In this document: positions 36,477-44,807 of the stretch, piece by piece
How positions within the stretch are numbered: the first letter of the stretch is position 1
Layout of the letters: the number at the start of each line of letters is the position of its first letter
NCBI RefSeq assembly: GCF_024171815.1
Contig: NZ_JAMTCJ010000001.1
Span: 124,001 to 188,000, forward strand
Source: Williamsia maris
GTDB lineage: Bacteria; Actinomycetota; Actinomycetes; Mycobacteriales; Mycobacteriaceae
Direction: 5' to 3'
DNA: 64,000 nucleotides
Translations under genes and position numbers: made by a program
Notes under the pieces: generated by a model
What the model was told of the DNA's origin: nothing
Database searches by the model: none
Seen by the model: the letters and a program-made list of their open reading frames with translations, nothing else

Positions 36477-37588
36477 AGATCGATGCAGCCGTTCTCGTCG
36501 AGTCCGGCCGGACCCGTCCCTACGCCGAATCCGAGCCGCTCGTCGTCACCGCCCTGGAACTCGACGATCCCGGTCCCGGGGAGATCGGTGTCCGGATCGA
36601 GGCCGCCGGCGTCTGTCACTCCGACCTGTCGGTGGTCGACGGCAACCGTCCCCGACCGCTGCCGATGGCGCTGGGCCATGAGGCGGCCGGGATCGTGGAG
36701 TCACTCGGCGCCGGCGTCGACGACATCGAGATCGGCACCCGGGTCGTGATGGCGTTCCTGCCACGGTGCGGTGAGTGCGCCGAATGTGCCACCGACGGAC
36801 GCCTGCCCTGCGCCCCTGGATCGGCGGCAAACAACGCGGGCACCCTGCTGGGCGGTGACAAGCGTCTGCACGGAACCGACGACTCCGAGGTGTTCCATCA
36901 CCTCGGCGTGTCCGGGTTCGCGACCCACGTCGTCGTCGACCGCCGCTCGGCGGTCGCCGTCGGCGCGGACGTCCCGCCGGAGGTGGCCGCGGTCCTCGGC
37001 TGCGCGGTGCTCACCGGCGGCGGCGCGGTCATCAACGCGGGTAAACCGTCGCAGGGCGACACGGTCATGGTGGTCGGACTCGGGGGCGTCGGCATGGCGG
37101 CCGTCCTGACCGCGGTGTCGTTGGGCACCGGGGACGTCATCGCCGTCGACTCACTGCAGGAGAAACTCGCCGCGGCCACCGCGGCGGGCGCGTCGGCGGT
37201 GTACACGCCTGCGGAACTGGTCGAGCAGGGCATCACCGCGGCGGTGGTCATCGAGGCGGCAGGCAACGCACGGGCGTTCGAGACCGCGGTCGCGGCGACC
37301 GCGGCGGGCGGCATCACCGTCACGGTGGGACTGCCCGCCCCCGACGCCCGCTCGTCGATCTCACCGCTGGGGCTGACCGCCCAGGCCCGCACGATCGTCG
37401 GCAGCTACCTGGGATCGGCCGTGCCGAGTCGGGACATCCCGATCTACGAGCAGCTGTGGCGTGAGGGCAAGCTGCCCGTCGAACAACTCATCTCTTCGCG
37501 TATCGCGCTGCGCGACATCAACGCGGCGATGGACTCGCTGGCCGACGGGGCCGCGATCCGCCAGGTGATCGTCTTCGATCAGGACTGA
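36473..37588 (+). CDS. zinc-dependent alcohol dehydrogenase (MDR superfamily)
   Basis: 371 residues. The catalytic zinc ligands appear in GVCHSD and GHEAAG, and structural-zinc cysteines in CGECAECATDGRLPC; the cofactor loop is GLGGVGMAAV. Resembles class III-like or S-(hydroxymethyl)mycothiol-type MDR alcohol dehydrogenases, but the substrate is unknown. Translationally coupled (ATGA) with the thioesterase. Ends in a 10-bp overlap with the convergent dedA. Confidence 0.87.
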   Translation: MKIDAAVLVESGRTRPYAESEPLVVTALELDDPGPGEIGVRIEAAGVCHSDLSVVDGNRPRPLPMALGHEAAGIVESLGAGVDDIEIGTRVVMAFLPRCGECAECATDGRLPCAPGSAANNAGTLLGGDKRLHGTDDSEVFHHLGVSGFATHVVVDRRSAVAVGADVPPEVAAVLGCAVLTGGGAVINAGKPSQGDTVMVVGLGGVGMAAVLTAVSLGTGDVIAVDSLQEKLAAATAAGASAVYTPAELVEQGITAAVVIEAAGNARAFETAVAATAAGGITVTVGLPAPDARSSISPLGLTAQARTIVGSYLGSAVPSRDIPIYEQLWREGKLPVEQLISSRIALRDINAAMDSLADGAAIRQVIVFDQD

Positions 37589-38217
37589 TCGAGCGCAGGT
37601 GCCGGGGTGCGGTTCTTCTTGACGCGGTTGCGGATCACGAGCGCGATGATCGCGACCACGAACAACCCGATGAAGACGTACGACGTGTAGCCGAGATCCT
37701 TCTCGACGGTCTTGTACGACTTGCCCGCGATGTAACCCAACGAGCCGACGACGCACGCCCAGATGGTCCCACCGATCGCGTTGGCGATCACGAAGGTGCG
37801 CAGTCGGACGTCGGACATGCCCGCGAGCCCGGGGATGAGCGCGCGCAGCGCGGCGATCCACCGACCGAACAGCACCGCCACGGCACCGCGCTTGCGCAAC
37901 GCCTCCCGACCGCGCTCCACGTGTTCGGGTTTGACCAGGCGCTTCGGGAGTTTCTCGAGCAGCGCCGCGCCCCAGCGCCGACCGACCTCGAATCCCACGA
38001 AGTCACCGATGATCGCGCCCGCGCAGGCCGCCACGAGCACCTGCCACAGCTCGAGTCGACCGCCGTTGGCGATCACGCCGGCGATGAGCACGGCGATCTC
38101 ACCGGGCACCACCACACCCACGAAGATCGAGGCCTCGAGGGCCGGGAACAGGAAAGCCATCAGCAGGGCCACCCACGGGGGGAGGTCCAGCAGCCATTCG
38201 ACCAGTGCATCGATCAC
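37579..38217 (-). CDS. DedA family membrane protein
   Basis: 212 residues with four to five hydrophobic segments. FPALEASIFVGVVVPGE and GAIIGDFVGFEVGRRWG carry the conserved family Glu and Asp; FGRWIAALRALIPGLAGMS is the G-x3-R-x3-P signature. DedA proteins flip undecaprenyl-phosphate or related lipids in other bacteria. TATCGT (plus-strand 38224-38229) ends 6 nt before the GTG start. Confidence 0.88.
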   Translation of the reverse strand: MIDALVEWLLDLPPWVALLMAFLFPALEASIFVGVVVPGEIAVLIAGVIANGGRLELWQVLVAACAGAIIGDFVGFEVGRRWGAALLEKLPKRLVKPEHVERGREALRKRGAVAVLFGRWIAALRALIPGLAGMSDVRLRTFVIANAIGGTIWACVVGSLGYIAGKSYKTVEKDLGYTSYVFIGLFVVAIIALVIRNRVKKNRTPAPALDQS

Positions 38218-38287
38218 CCGTTGACGATAGCCGCACCACGATGCGGTGCGGCCGGTCGAGCGATCCAGCAGTTAGCGCGGGTAAAAA

Positions 38288-38302
38288 CGACTGATTCAGT
38301 CG
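38288..38302. promoter_or_regulatory. palindrome between dedA and the APC permease
   Basis: CGACTGA-T-TCAGTCG, a perfect 7-bp inverted repeat with a single central base, 72 nt upstream of the permease start. Candidate operator, regulator unknown. Confidence 0.4.
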
Positions 38303-38373
38303 CTGTGTTACCGCATCGAAAACAAATCCGTCGTTCGAGCGCGGACTGGGTGCGGAAATCGTAGTGTCTGCGC

Positions 38374-39888
38374 ATGGCCGTATCAAAGCCGGTGTCCACG
38401 CTGCCGGCACCGTCGTCCGACAAAGGACTCCGAGCGGGATCCCTGGGGCTCGTCGGGAACGTGGTGATCGGGTTGTCGGCGGTCGCACCGGCCTACAGCC
38501 TCGCCGCCACCCTGGGCTTCGTGGTCGCCGAGGTGGGGACCAAGGCCCCGGCGATGTTCGTCCTCGCCTTCATCCCGATGCTGCTCATCGCCTTCGCCTA
38601 CCGCGAACTCGGTGAGGACACCCCCGACTGCGGCACCACGTTCACGTGGGCGACCAAGGCGTTCGGACCCTGGATCGGCTGGATGGGCGGCTGGGGCCTC
38701 GCGGTCTCGGCGATCATCGTGCTGGCCAACGTCGCCGAGATCGCCGCGATCTACATGTTCAAGTTCCTCGGACTCGAGTCGCTGGCCGACAACCTGCTCG
38801 TCAAGGTCGGTGTCGGGTGCTTCTTCATCATCGCGATGACGTGGGTGAGCATCCGCGGCATCCTGATCAGCGAGCGGATGCAGAACGTCCTCATCGCGGT
38901 GCAGTTCGGGGTGCTGATCGTCGCCAGCGTCATCGCCCTGGTGAAGGTCGGCTTCGACAAGGCCGGTCCGCAGGCCATCACCCCGAGCTGGAGTTGGCTG
39001 TGGCCCAGCGGGGTCTCGTCCTCGTCGCTCGCGGCAGCCATCATCCTGTGCATCTTCATCTACTGGGGCTGGGACGCCTGCCTGGCCGTCGGCGAGGAGA
39101 CCAAGGACTCGACCAAGACCCCCGGACGCGCAGCCGTTCTCACCACACTGATCCTGGTCTGCACGTACGTCCTCGTGGCCTACGCGGTGCAGGCATTCGC
39201 GGGTTTCGGCGACACCGGCATCGGCCTCAACAATCCCGACAACACCGACGACGTCCTCACCATCCTGGGCAAGCCCGTGGCCGGCGTCGTGATGTCGTCG
39301 CTGCTGCTGCTCACCGTGTCGATCTCGGCGCTGTCGTCCACGCAGTCGACGATCCTGCCGACTGCCCGGGGGACCCTGTCGATGGCGGTCTACAAGGCGA
39401 TCCCGCAGCGATTCGCCAAGGTCCACCCCCGGTACATGACGCCGGCGTTCGGTACCGCGGTCATGGGTGCCGCCGCGTTGTTCTTCTACCTGGTGTTGGC
39501 GTTGGCCAGCGAGAACACGCTCGGCGACTCGGTGTCGTCGCTCGGACTCGCGGTCGCCTTCTACTACGGCATCACCGCCTACGCCTGCGTCTGGTATTTC
39601 CGACGCTCGCTGTTCACGTCCGTCCGACACTTCTTCATGCGGGGCCTGTTCCCGCTGCTCGGAGCGCTCGCGATGACGTGGGCGTTCGTGCAGAGCTCCA
39701 TCGACATGATCAAGCCCGACTACGGCTCGACGTCGTTCGGCGGGATCGGTGGCGTGTTCATCCTCGGGGTCGGCATGCTGGTCCTGGGCATCCCGCTGAT
39801 GCTGCTGTGCGTCGCCGGCGGCAAGGACTTCTTCCGCGGCAAGACCCTCAACGCCACCACCGAGGTCAAGGTCCCCGATGTCTACTGA
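38374..39888 (+). CDS. APC family amino acid/polyamine permease
   Basis: 504 residues, about 12-14 transmembrane segments. The N-terminal APAYSLAATLGFV helix and FTWATKAFGPWIGWMGGW match the APC superfamily; IYWGWDACLAVGEETKDSTKTPGRA is a typical central loop. Position beside amine-catabolic genes suggests uptake of an amino acid or polyamine. TAGTGT (38362-38367) ends 6 nt before the ATG. Overlaps the universal stress protein gene by 11 nt. Confidence 0.87.
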   Translation: MAVSKPVSTLPAPSSDKGLRAGSLGLVGNVVIGLSAVAPAYSLAATLGFVVAEVGTKAPAMFVLAFIPMLLIAFAYRELGEDTPDCGTTFTWATKAFGPWIGWMGGWGLAVSAIIVLANVAEIAAIYMFKFLGLESLADNLLVKVGVGCFFIIAMTWVSIRGILISERMQNVLIAVQFGVLIVASVIALVKVGFDKAGPQAITPSWSWLWPSGVSSSSLAAAIILCIFIYWGWDACLAVGEETKDSTKTPGRAAVLTTLILVCTYVLVAYAVQAFAGFGDTGIGLNNPDNTDDVLTILGKPVAGVVMSSLLLLTVSISALSSTQSTILPTARGTLSMAVYKAIPQRFAKVHPRYMTPAFGTAVMGAAALFFYLVLALASENTLGDSVSSLGLAVAFYYGITAYACVWYFRRSLFTSVRHFFMRGLFPLLGALAMTWAFVQSSIDMIKPDYGSTSFGGIGGVFILGVGMLVLGIPLMLLCVAGGKDFFRGKTLNATTEVKVPDVY

Positions 39889-40762
39889 CACCCACCCCCG
39901 CATCACCGTCGGCTATCTCGCCACGCAGTCCGGCGACGACGGGGTCGCGCTCGCGGTCGCGCTGGCCGAATCCACCGGCGCCGCGGTCGATCTCGTGTGC
40001 GTGGTTCGATCCGAGGAACCCGACGGCACGCCCGGTCGCGCCGCCTACCAGGACATGCTCGTCGCGCGGGCGCAGGAGTGGCTGGCGCAGGGGGCGAAGC
40101 TGGTACCCGAGGCAGTCGGGGTGGAACTGCATGCGCCGGTGGCCGAGTCGTTCACGGAGGGGCTGATCGATTTCGCCGCCGCCACCGGGGCCGACATGAT
40201 CGTCGTCGGCGGGACTCGAGATGGGCTGTTCGGGCGACACACCCTCGGCTCGATCAGCTCCGAACTGGTGCACTGCTCCCCGCTGCCGGTCGCGCTGGCC
40301 CCCCGCGGATATTCCGATCGCGCGGATGTCCCGCTCACGTCGGTCACCGTGGCGGTACCCACCACGACCCGTGGCGACAACCCGCTCCCGTTCGCGCTGT
40401 CCCTCGCCGAGAAGGCCGGGATGTCGATCCGGCTGGTGTCGCTGGTGTCGTTGGACGACGGGCCGTTGGCCGATTCAGAGACCTCGTCGCAGACCCGCGT
40501 GCGTCACGTGGCGGCGGCCACGGCCATCCTCGACGAGGCACGCGACGGTGCCGAGACAACGCAGAAGATCGAATCCGTTGTCGCCGAGGGTGACACCCTC
40601 GACGAGGCGATGGAGATGCTGCGGTGGACCGAGGGCGACATCGTCGCGGTCGGCTCGGCCCGACTGGGGCCACCGAGCCGCGCGTTCCTCGGATCCACCG
40701 CCGCACGCATCCTGCGCGGAACCACCGCGCCGATCATCGTGGTCCCCAAGTCGGGCGAGTGA
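39878..40762 (+). CDS. universal stress protein, tandem UspA domains
   Basis: 294 residues forming two UspA-like domains (about 8-142 and 150-291). GGTRDGLFGRHTLGSISSELVHCSPLPVAL resembles the ATP-binding G-2x-G-9x-G(S/T) motif in domain 1; domain 2 repeats it as GSARLGPPSRAFLGSTAARILRGTTAPIIVV. Coupled to the permease upstream, as APC permease-USP pairs often are in actinobacteria, where the USP may modulate transporter activity. Confidence 0.87.
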   Translation: MSTDTHPRITVGYLATQSGDDGVALAVALAESTGAAVDLVCVVRSEEPDGTPGRAAYQDMLVARAQEWLAQGAKLVPEAVGVELHAPVAESFTEGLIDFAAATGADMIVVGGTRDGLFGRHTLGSISSELVHCSPLPVALAPRGYSDRADVPLTSVTVAVPTTTRGDNPLPFALSLAEKAGMSIRLVSLVSLDDGPLADSETSSQTRVRHVAAATAILDEARDGAETTQKIESVVAEGDTLDEAMEMLRWTEGDIVAVGSARLGPPSRAFLGSTAARILRGTTAPIIVVPKSGE

Positions 40763-40778
40763 TCGCCCGGCGGACGGG

Positions 40779-41246
40779 CTATGCGCCGGTGGTCGCCGCT
40801 GCGAGGCGTCCGAGGGAGTCCTCGAGTTCCTTCTCGCTGACCAGCGGGAAGGAGATCTGCTTGAGCAGTTCCTTGTCGGTGACGTTCGACCAGTCGTAGG
40901 TCTGACGCACGAGGGTGGCGTCGGGTCCCTGGGGCTCGAGCTCCCACAGCCACTCCCACCCGGGAGGCTCGGTGCCCGCGGGCGCGGTCTTCCATGCGAG
41001 CAGCTTGTCGTTGACGAAACCGCTGACGTGGTTGTCGGTCTTGTACTCGCCGCCCATGTGCGGACCGTCCATGTTCATGGTGAAGACGTCGCCGACCTTG
41101 CTGATCCGCTCGCCGTTCTCATCACCGCGGACGAACCCGGATCCGTCGAGTTCGACGTGGCGTTTCGGATTGGACAGGATCTCGAAGATGTCCTTCGCGG
41201 ATGCGTCGATGAGACGCTCGACCGTGACACTCGTCTGATTGCTCAT
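40779..41246 (-). CDS. SRPBCC (START-like) domain protein
   Basis: 155 residues. VTVERLIDASAKDIFEILSNPKRHVELDGSG and the later WEWLWELEPQGPDATLV match polyketide cyclase/dehydrase-like lipid or hydrophobic ligand-binding proteins. Ligand unknown. TACGTT (plus-strand 41254-41259) ends 7 nt before the ATG at 41246, indicating its own promoter. Confidence 0.8.
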   Translation of the reverse strand: MSNQTSVTVERLIDASAKDIFEILSNPKRHVELDGSGFVRGDENGERISKVGDVFTMNMDGPHMGGEYKTDNHVSGFVNDKLLAWKTAPAGTEPPGWEWLWELEPQGPDATLVRQTYDWSNVTDKELLKQISFPLVSEKELEDSLGRLAAATTGA

Positions 41247-41270
41247 GCAATCCAACGTACGCGAATCGTT

Positions 41271-41340
41271 CTGCCGTCGAAACCGTCACGGAGCGATCAG
41301 CTGTCGAACCCGATCGCGGAGCGATCAACTGTCGAAACCC
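41271..41340. repeat. tandem duplication of the 3' end of the FAD oxidoreductase gene
   Basis: Two 20-nt units (41289-41308 and 41317-41336), identical except for one base, begin CGGAGCGATCA and repeat with a 28-bp period. A truncated third unit lies at about 41271-41287. The right unit contains the oxidoreductase stop codon; the left unit is non-coding and carries the same triplet. Confidence 0.7.
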
Positions 41341-42749
41341 AGTCCGACGGCATCCATGGCGCGCAGCCACAGTCCGCGACGGCCCTTCCGTCGGTCGGAC
41401 CTCGCGAACTCCTTGCGGGTGATGGTTATCCCGATCCAGCGCAACGGTTCCGGCGGGAACGGGATGGGCCGGCTGCGGACCATGGCACTGCGGGTGCGTT
41501 CGGTGTCCCGGCCGTCGACGAGATCGAGTGCGGTGCGCGCGCCGAAATGTGCTGCGCCGACACCGAGTCCGGTGAAACCGAGGACCGACACGACCCGGCC
41601 GCCCATACTCGTGTCCCAGAAGGCCGAGAACCGCGAACAGGTGTCGATGGCCCCGCCCCACACGTGGCTGATCCCGATCCCGTCGAGCTGCGGGAACATC
41701 TGCAGCAGGTGCTCGGCGAGCAGCGCGAACTCGGCGTCGTCGTACGCGTGGCGTGGATCGTGGTCCGAACCGTAGTGGTAGACCGCGTCCCATCCACCGA
41801 ACAGGATGCGGTCGTCGACGGTCAGTCGGAAGTAGTGGAACCGGGATCCGCTGTCGGCCAACCCCTCCCGACCCGACCATCCGATGGCGGCCCGTTGCTC
41901 GGCGGTGAGCGGTTCGGTCATCAGGACGTAGTCCCACACCGGGACCATCGCCCAGCGGTTGCGCCGCAGCAGCGGCCGTGTGGCGGCGGTGGCCACGACG
42001 ACGCGGCCTGCGGTGATGGTGCCTGCGGCGGTCCGCGCGCGGATCGAGCCCCGCCTGCGCCGCAGCGACACGATCTCGGTGTTCTCGACGATCCGGACAC
42101 CGAGACGTTCGGCCGCGGCGGCCAGACCCCACGCGAGCTTGGCCGGGTCCACCATCATCACGTTCGGATCGTGTGCGGCGGCGGCGACCATCGGCGAGTT
42201 CACCCTCGCCCTGGCCTCGTCACGGCCGTAGAAGGTGGCCGGTTGGTCGTAGAGCAGGGCCTCGGTGACGTGTTCGCGGACATCGTCGACCTGCCAGTCG
42301 AAGTTCGCGATGTCCAGTTCCCCGACCCGTTCGGCGGCGGCGTCGACACCGAGCCGCTCCAGGGCCGCCTCGATGTCGTCGAGGGTCTCGACACCGAAAC
42401 GCAGCAGGGTCGGCAACTCGTCGCGATATCGCGCAACCCCGTTGGCGAGGCCGTGGGTGAGGCTGGCCGAGCAGAACCCGCCGTTGCGGCCCGACGCACC
42501 GTCGGCGATGCGTGCGCCCTCGACGAGCAGGATCCGCCGATCCGGGTTCTCCTCCGCGGCCTGCACGGCGGTCCAGAGCCCGGTGAACCCGCCGCCGACG
42601 ATCAGCAGGTCGGTGTCGGTGTCGGTGTCGGTCCCCAGACCCGGACGTGCGGCGGGTCGTTCGGGACGGTCCAGCCAGTAGGGTGCGCGGACCGCGTCTG
42701 CCACCATCGCGGCCCCGCGCTGGGTCGGCTCCTCGAGCCATGCCGACAT
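41325..42749 (-). CDS. FAD-dependent amine oxidoreductase (DAO/PuuB-like)
   Basis: 474 residues. DLLIVGGGFTGLWTAVQAAE near residue 48 binds FAD; ADGASGRNGGFCS matches the second DAO-family element, and LGFTGLGVGAAHFGA closes the fold. It resembles gamma-glutamylputrescine oxidase or D-amino-acid oxidase-like enzymes. ATG 42749 has GAGGGG 8 nt upstream; a GTG at 42758 overlapping the aldehyde dehydrogenase stop is an alternative. A short Asp-Thr repeat precedes the FAD site. The neighbouring aldehyde dehydrogenase would oxidise the aldehyde product. Confidence 0.83.
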   Translation of the reverse strand: MSAWLEEPTQRGAAMVADAVRAPYWLDRPERPAARPGLGTDTDTDTDLLIVGGGFTGLWTAVQAAEENPDRRILLVEGARIADGASGRNGGFCSASLTHGLANGVARYRDELPTLLRFGVETLDDIEAALERLGVDAAAERVGELDIANFDWQVDDVREHVTEALLYDQPATFYGRDEARARVNSPMVAAAAHDPNVMMVDPAKLAWGLAAAAERLGVRIVENTEIVSLRRRRGSIRARTAAGTITAGRVVVATAATRPLLRRNRWAMVPVWDYVLMTEPLTAEQRAAIGWSGREGLADSGSRFHYFRLTVDDRILFGGWDAVYHYGSDHDPRHAYDDAEFALLAEHLLQMFPQLDGIGISHVWGGAIDTCSRFSAFWDTSMGGRVVSVLGFTGLGVGAAHFGARTALDLVDGRDTERTRSAMVRSRPIPFPPEPLRWIGITITRKEFARSDRRKGRRGLWLRAMDAVGLGFDS

Positions 42750-42754
42750 CGCGG

Positions 42755-44245
42755 TCACCCCTCGCTCGGCAGGGTGAACACCGTGCGGTGCCAGTCCTTG
42801 TGGGCCACGCCGGTGATGTCGCTCATCACGTGTTTGACGCTGAGGTACTCGTCGAGCGAGTAGGCGGACATGTCCTTGCCGAACCCGGAGGCGCCGAAGC
42901 CGCCGTGCGGCATCTCGCTGACGATGGGGATGTGGTCGTTGATCCACACGCAGCCGGCGTGGATCTCACGTCCGGCGCGCTGCGCGCGGTAGACGTCCCG
43001 GGTCCACGCCGACGCCGCCAAGCCGAAGTCGGTGTCGTTCGCGCGCCGGATCGCATCGTCGTCGTCGTCGAACGCGCTGACCGTGAGCACCGGCCCGAAG
43101 ACCTCGTCGCGGTAGACCTCCGCGTCCTCACCGACGTCGGCCAGCAGGGTGGGCGGGTAGTACGCGCCGGGCCCGTCCGGTACCGATCCCCCGGTGACCG
43201 CCCGGATCCCGGAATCGGTGGCGCGCGCGACCATCGCGGCCACCTTGTCGCGGTGCGCCCGGGAGATCAGCGGACCCATGTCGGTCGCGGGGTCGGACGG
43301 ATCGCCCACACGCACGCGGGCCATCAACTCACCCACCCCGGCGACGAAGTCGTCGTAGAGATCCCGTGCCACGATCGCGCGGGTGGCCGCGGTGCAGTCC
43401 TGCCCGGCGTTGATGAGCGACCCGGCGACCGCGCCGTGGACGGCCGCGGTGAGGTCGGCGTCGTCGAACACCACGAAGGGCGCTTTTCCGCCGAGTTCGA
43501 GTTGTACGCGTGTGCCGTTCGTGGCCGCAGCCGCCATCACGCGCCGTCCCACACCGGTGGAGCCGGTGAAGGTCACGACGTCGACGCCGCGATGGCCCGC
43601 GAGATGCGCGCCCACCTCCGCGCCGGTCCCGGTGAGGACGTTGAGCACGCCGTTCGGCACACCGGCCTCGGTCGCCAGGGCGGCGAGGCTGATGGTGGTC
43701 AGCGGGGTCAGCTCCGCGGGTTTGAGGACCACCGTGCAGCCGGCGGCCAACGCGGGCATCACCTTCCACACGGCCATGCCGAGGGGATAGTTCCACGGCG
43801 TGATCGACGCGACGACACCGATCGCCTCCCGCCGGATCGACGAGGTGTGGTCGGCGGAGTACTCGGCGCTGGCCTTGCCCTCGAGATTGCGTGCGATTCC
43901 GGCGAAGAAGTCGGTGTTGTCGACGGCGCCGGGCAGGTCGAACTCGGTCGCCAGGCGGATGGGCTTGCCGGTCTGCGACACCTCCTCGGCCGCGAAGGCG
44001 TCCGAGTCGCGTTCGATCAGCCGCGCCAGGCGCCCGAGGACGGTGCTGCGCTCACCCGGGGTGGCACCGGCCCAGTCGGGGAGGGCGGCGCGCGCGACGG
44101 CCACCGCGGCGTCGACGTCGGCGGCGGTCGCGAGCGCCATGTACGCGACCGGCCGGTCCGTCGCGGGATCGATGACGGTGTGCTGGGCGCCGGTGGCGAC
44201 GAACGCGGCACCGGACACCCAACCTGCGGGCAGAGTGGTCGACAT
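42755..44245 (-). CDS. aldehyde dehydrogenase (aminobutyraldehyde dehydrogenase-like)
   Basis: 496 residues. The catalytic Glu lies in LELGGKAPF and the Cys in NAGQDCTAATR; TPWNYPLGMAVWKVMPAL and FTGSTGVGRRV form the NAD site. The HPGQ(D)C variant INAGQDC is typical of gamma-aminobutyraldehyde or betaine aldehyde dehydrogenases. Ends 6 nt before the PuuB-like start. TACCAT (plus-strand 44252-44257) ends 6 nt before the ATG and is close to the first AsnC palindrome. Confidence 0.88.
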   Translation of the reverse strand: MSTTLPAGWVSGAAFVATGAQHTVIDPATDRPVAYMALATAADVDAAVAVARAALPDWAGATPGERSTVLGRLARLIERDSDAFAAEEVSQTGKPIRLATEFDLPGAVDNTDFFAGIARNLEGKASAEYSADHTSSIRREAIGVVASITPWNYPLGMAVWKVMPALAAGCTVVLKPAELTPLTTISLAALATEAGVPNGVLNVLTGTGAEVGAHLAGHRGVDVVTFTGSTGVGRRVMAAAATNGTRVQLELGGKAPFVVFDDADLTAAVHGAVAGSLINAGQDCTAATRAIVARDLYDDFVAGVGELMARVRVGDPSDPATDMGPLISRAHRDKVAAMVARATDSGIRAVTGGSVPDGPGAYYPPTLLADVGEDAEVYRDEVFGPVLTVSAFDDDDDAIRRANDTDFGLAASAWTRDVYRAQRAGREIHAGCVWINDHIPIVSEMPHGGFGASGFGKDMSAYSLDEYLSVKHVMSDITGVAHKDWHRTVFTLPSEG

Positions 44246-44268
44246 GGCCTGATGGTAGGCGACCGAAG

Positions 44269-44345
44269 ACGGAATCCGCCACGAAAGTGACCATTGAACG
44301 ACCGAATCGGCGGCTTTTCTTGCGGAAAACTACGGAATCCGTCAC
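44269..44345. promoter_or_regulatory. array of three palindromes, candidate AsnC/Lrp operator
   Basis: ACGGAATCCGCCAC (44269-44282) and ACGGAATCCGTCAC (44332-44345) are near-identical; a related palindrome CCGAATCGG (44302-44310) lies midway. Palindrome centres are near 44274, 44306 and 44337, spaced 32 and 31 bp, about three helical turns each. This layout suits DNA wrapping by the AsnC-family octamer encoded next door. Confidence 0.65.
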
Positions 44346-44354
44346 CATGGCCAC

Positions 44355-44807
44355 GTGGCCAAGGACCTCGATCATGTCTCGAAACAGATCATCGAGGCGT
44401 TGCAGACCGACGGTCGTCGGTCCTACGCATCGGTGGGCAAGTCGGTCGGTCTGTCCGAGGCAGCCGTCCGCAATCGCGTCCAGAAGCTCAGCGACAGTGG
44501 CGTTCTGCAGATCGTCGCGGTCACCGATCCGTTGCAGGTGGGCTTCGCCCGGCAGGCGATGATCGGTATCCGCTGCACCGGCGACTCGGTGGTGCTCGCC
44601 GAGAAGCTCGCCGAGATCGACGAGATCGACTACGTGGTCCTGACCGCCGGATCGTTCGACATCATGATCGAGGTGGTGTGCGAGGACGACGACGGCCTGC
44701 TCGAACTGCTGAACCAGAAGGTCCGCACTCAACCGGGCGTGACCGGCACGGAGACGCTCGTCTACCTGAAACTCGTCAAACAGCAATACAACTGGGGTAC
44801 CCGATGA
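44355..44807 (+). CDS. Lrp/AsnC family transcriptional regulator
   Basis: 150 residues. An N-terminal HTH (about 6-50: DHVSKQIIEALQTDGR..., then SVGLSEAAVRNRVQKL) and a C-terminal RAM ligand domain. The GTG at 44355 is the only start giving a standard length. Divergent from the aldehyde dehydrogenase and overlapping the aminotransferase by 4 nt, so it probably controls both directions and senses an amino acid or amine. Confidence 0.9.
   Translation: MAKDLDHVSKQIIEALQTDGRRSYASVGKSVGLSEAAVRNRVQKLSDSGVLQIVAVTDPLQVGFARQAMIGIRCTGDSVVLAEKLAEIDEIDYVVLTAGSFDIMIEVVCEDDDGLLELLNQKVRTQPGVTGTETLVYLKLVKQQYNWGTR

Noticed and set aside
42600-42635. Short tandem hexanucleotide encoding Asp-Thr repeats in the FAD oxidoreductase
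   Set aside because: Three to four units only, in frame within a linker before the FAD site; treated as coding low complexity rather than a regulatory repeat.
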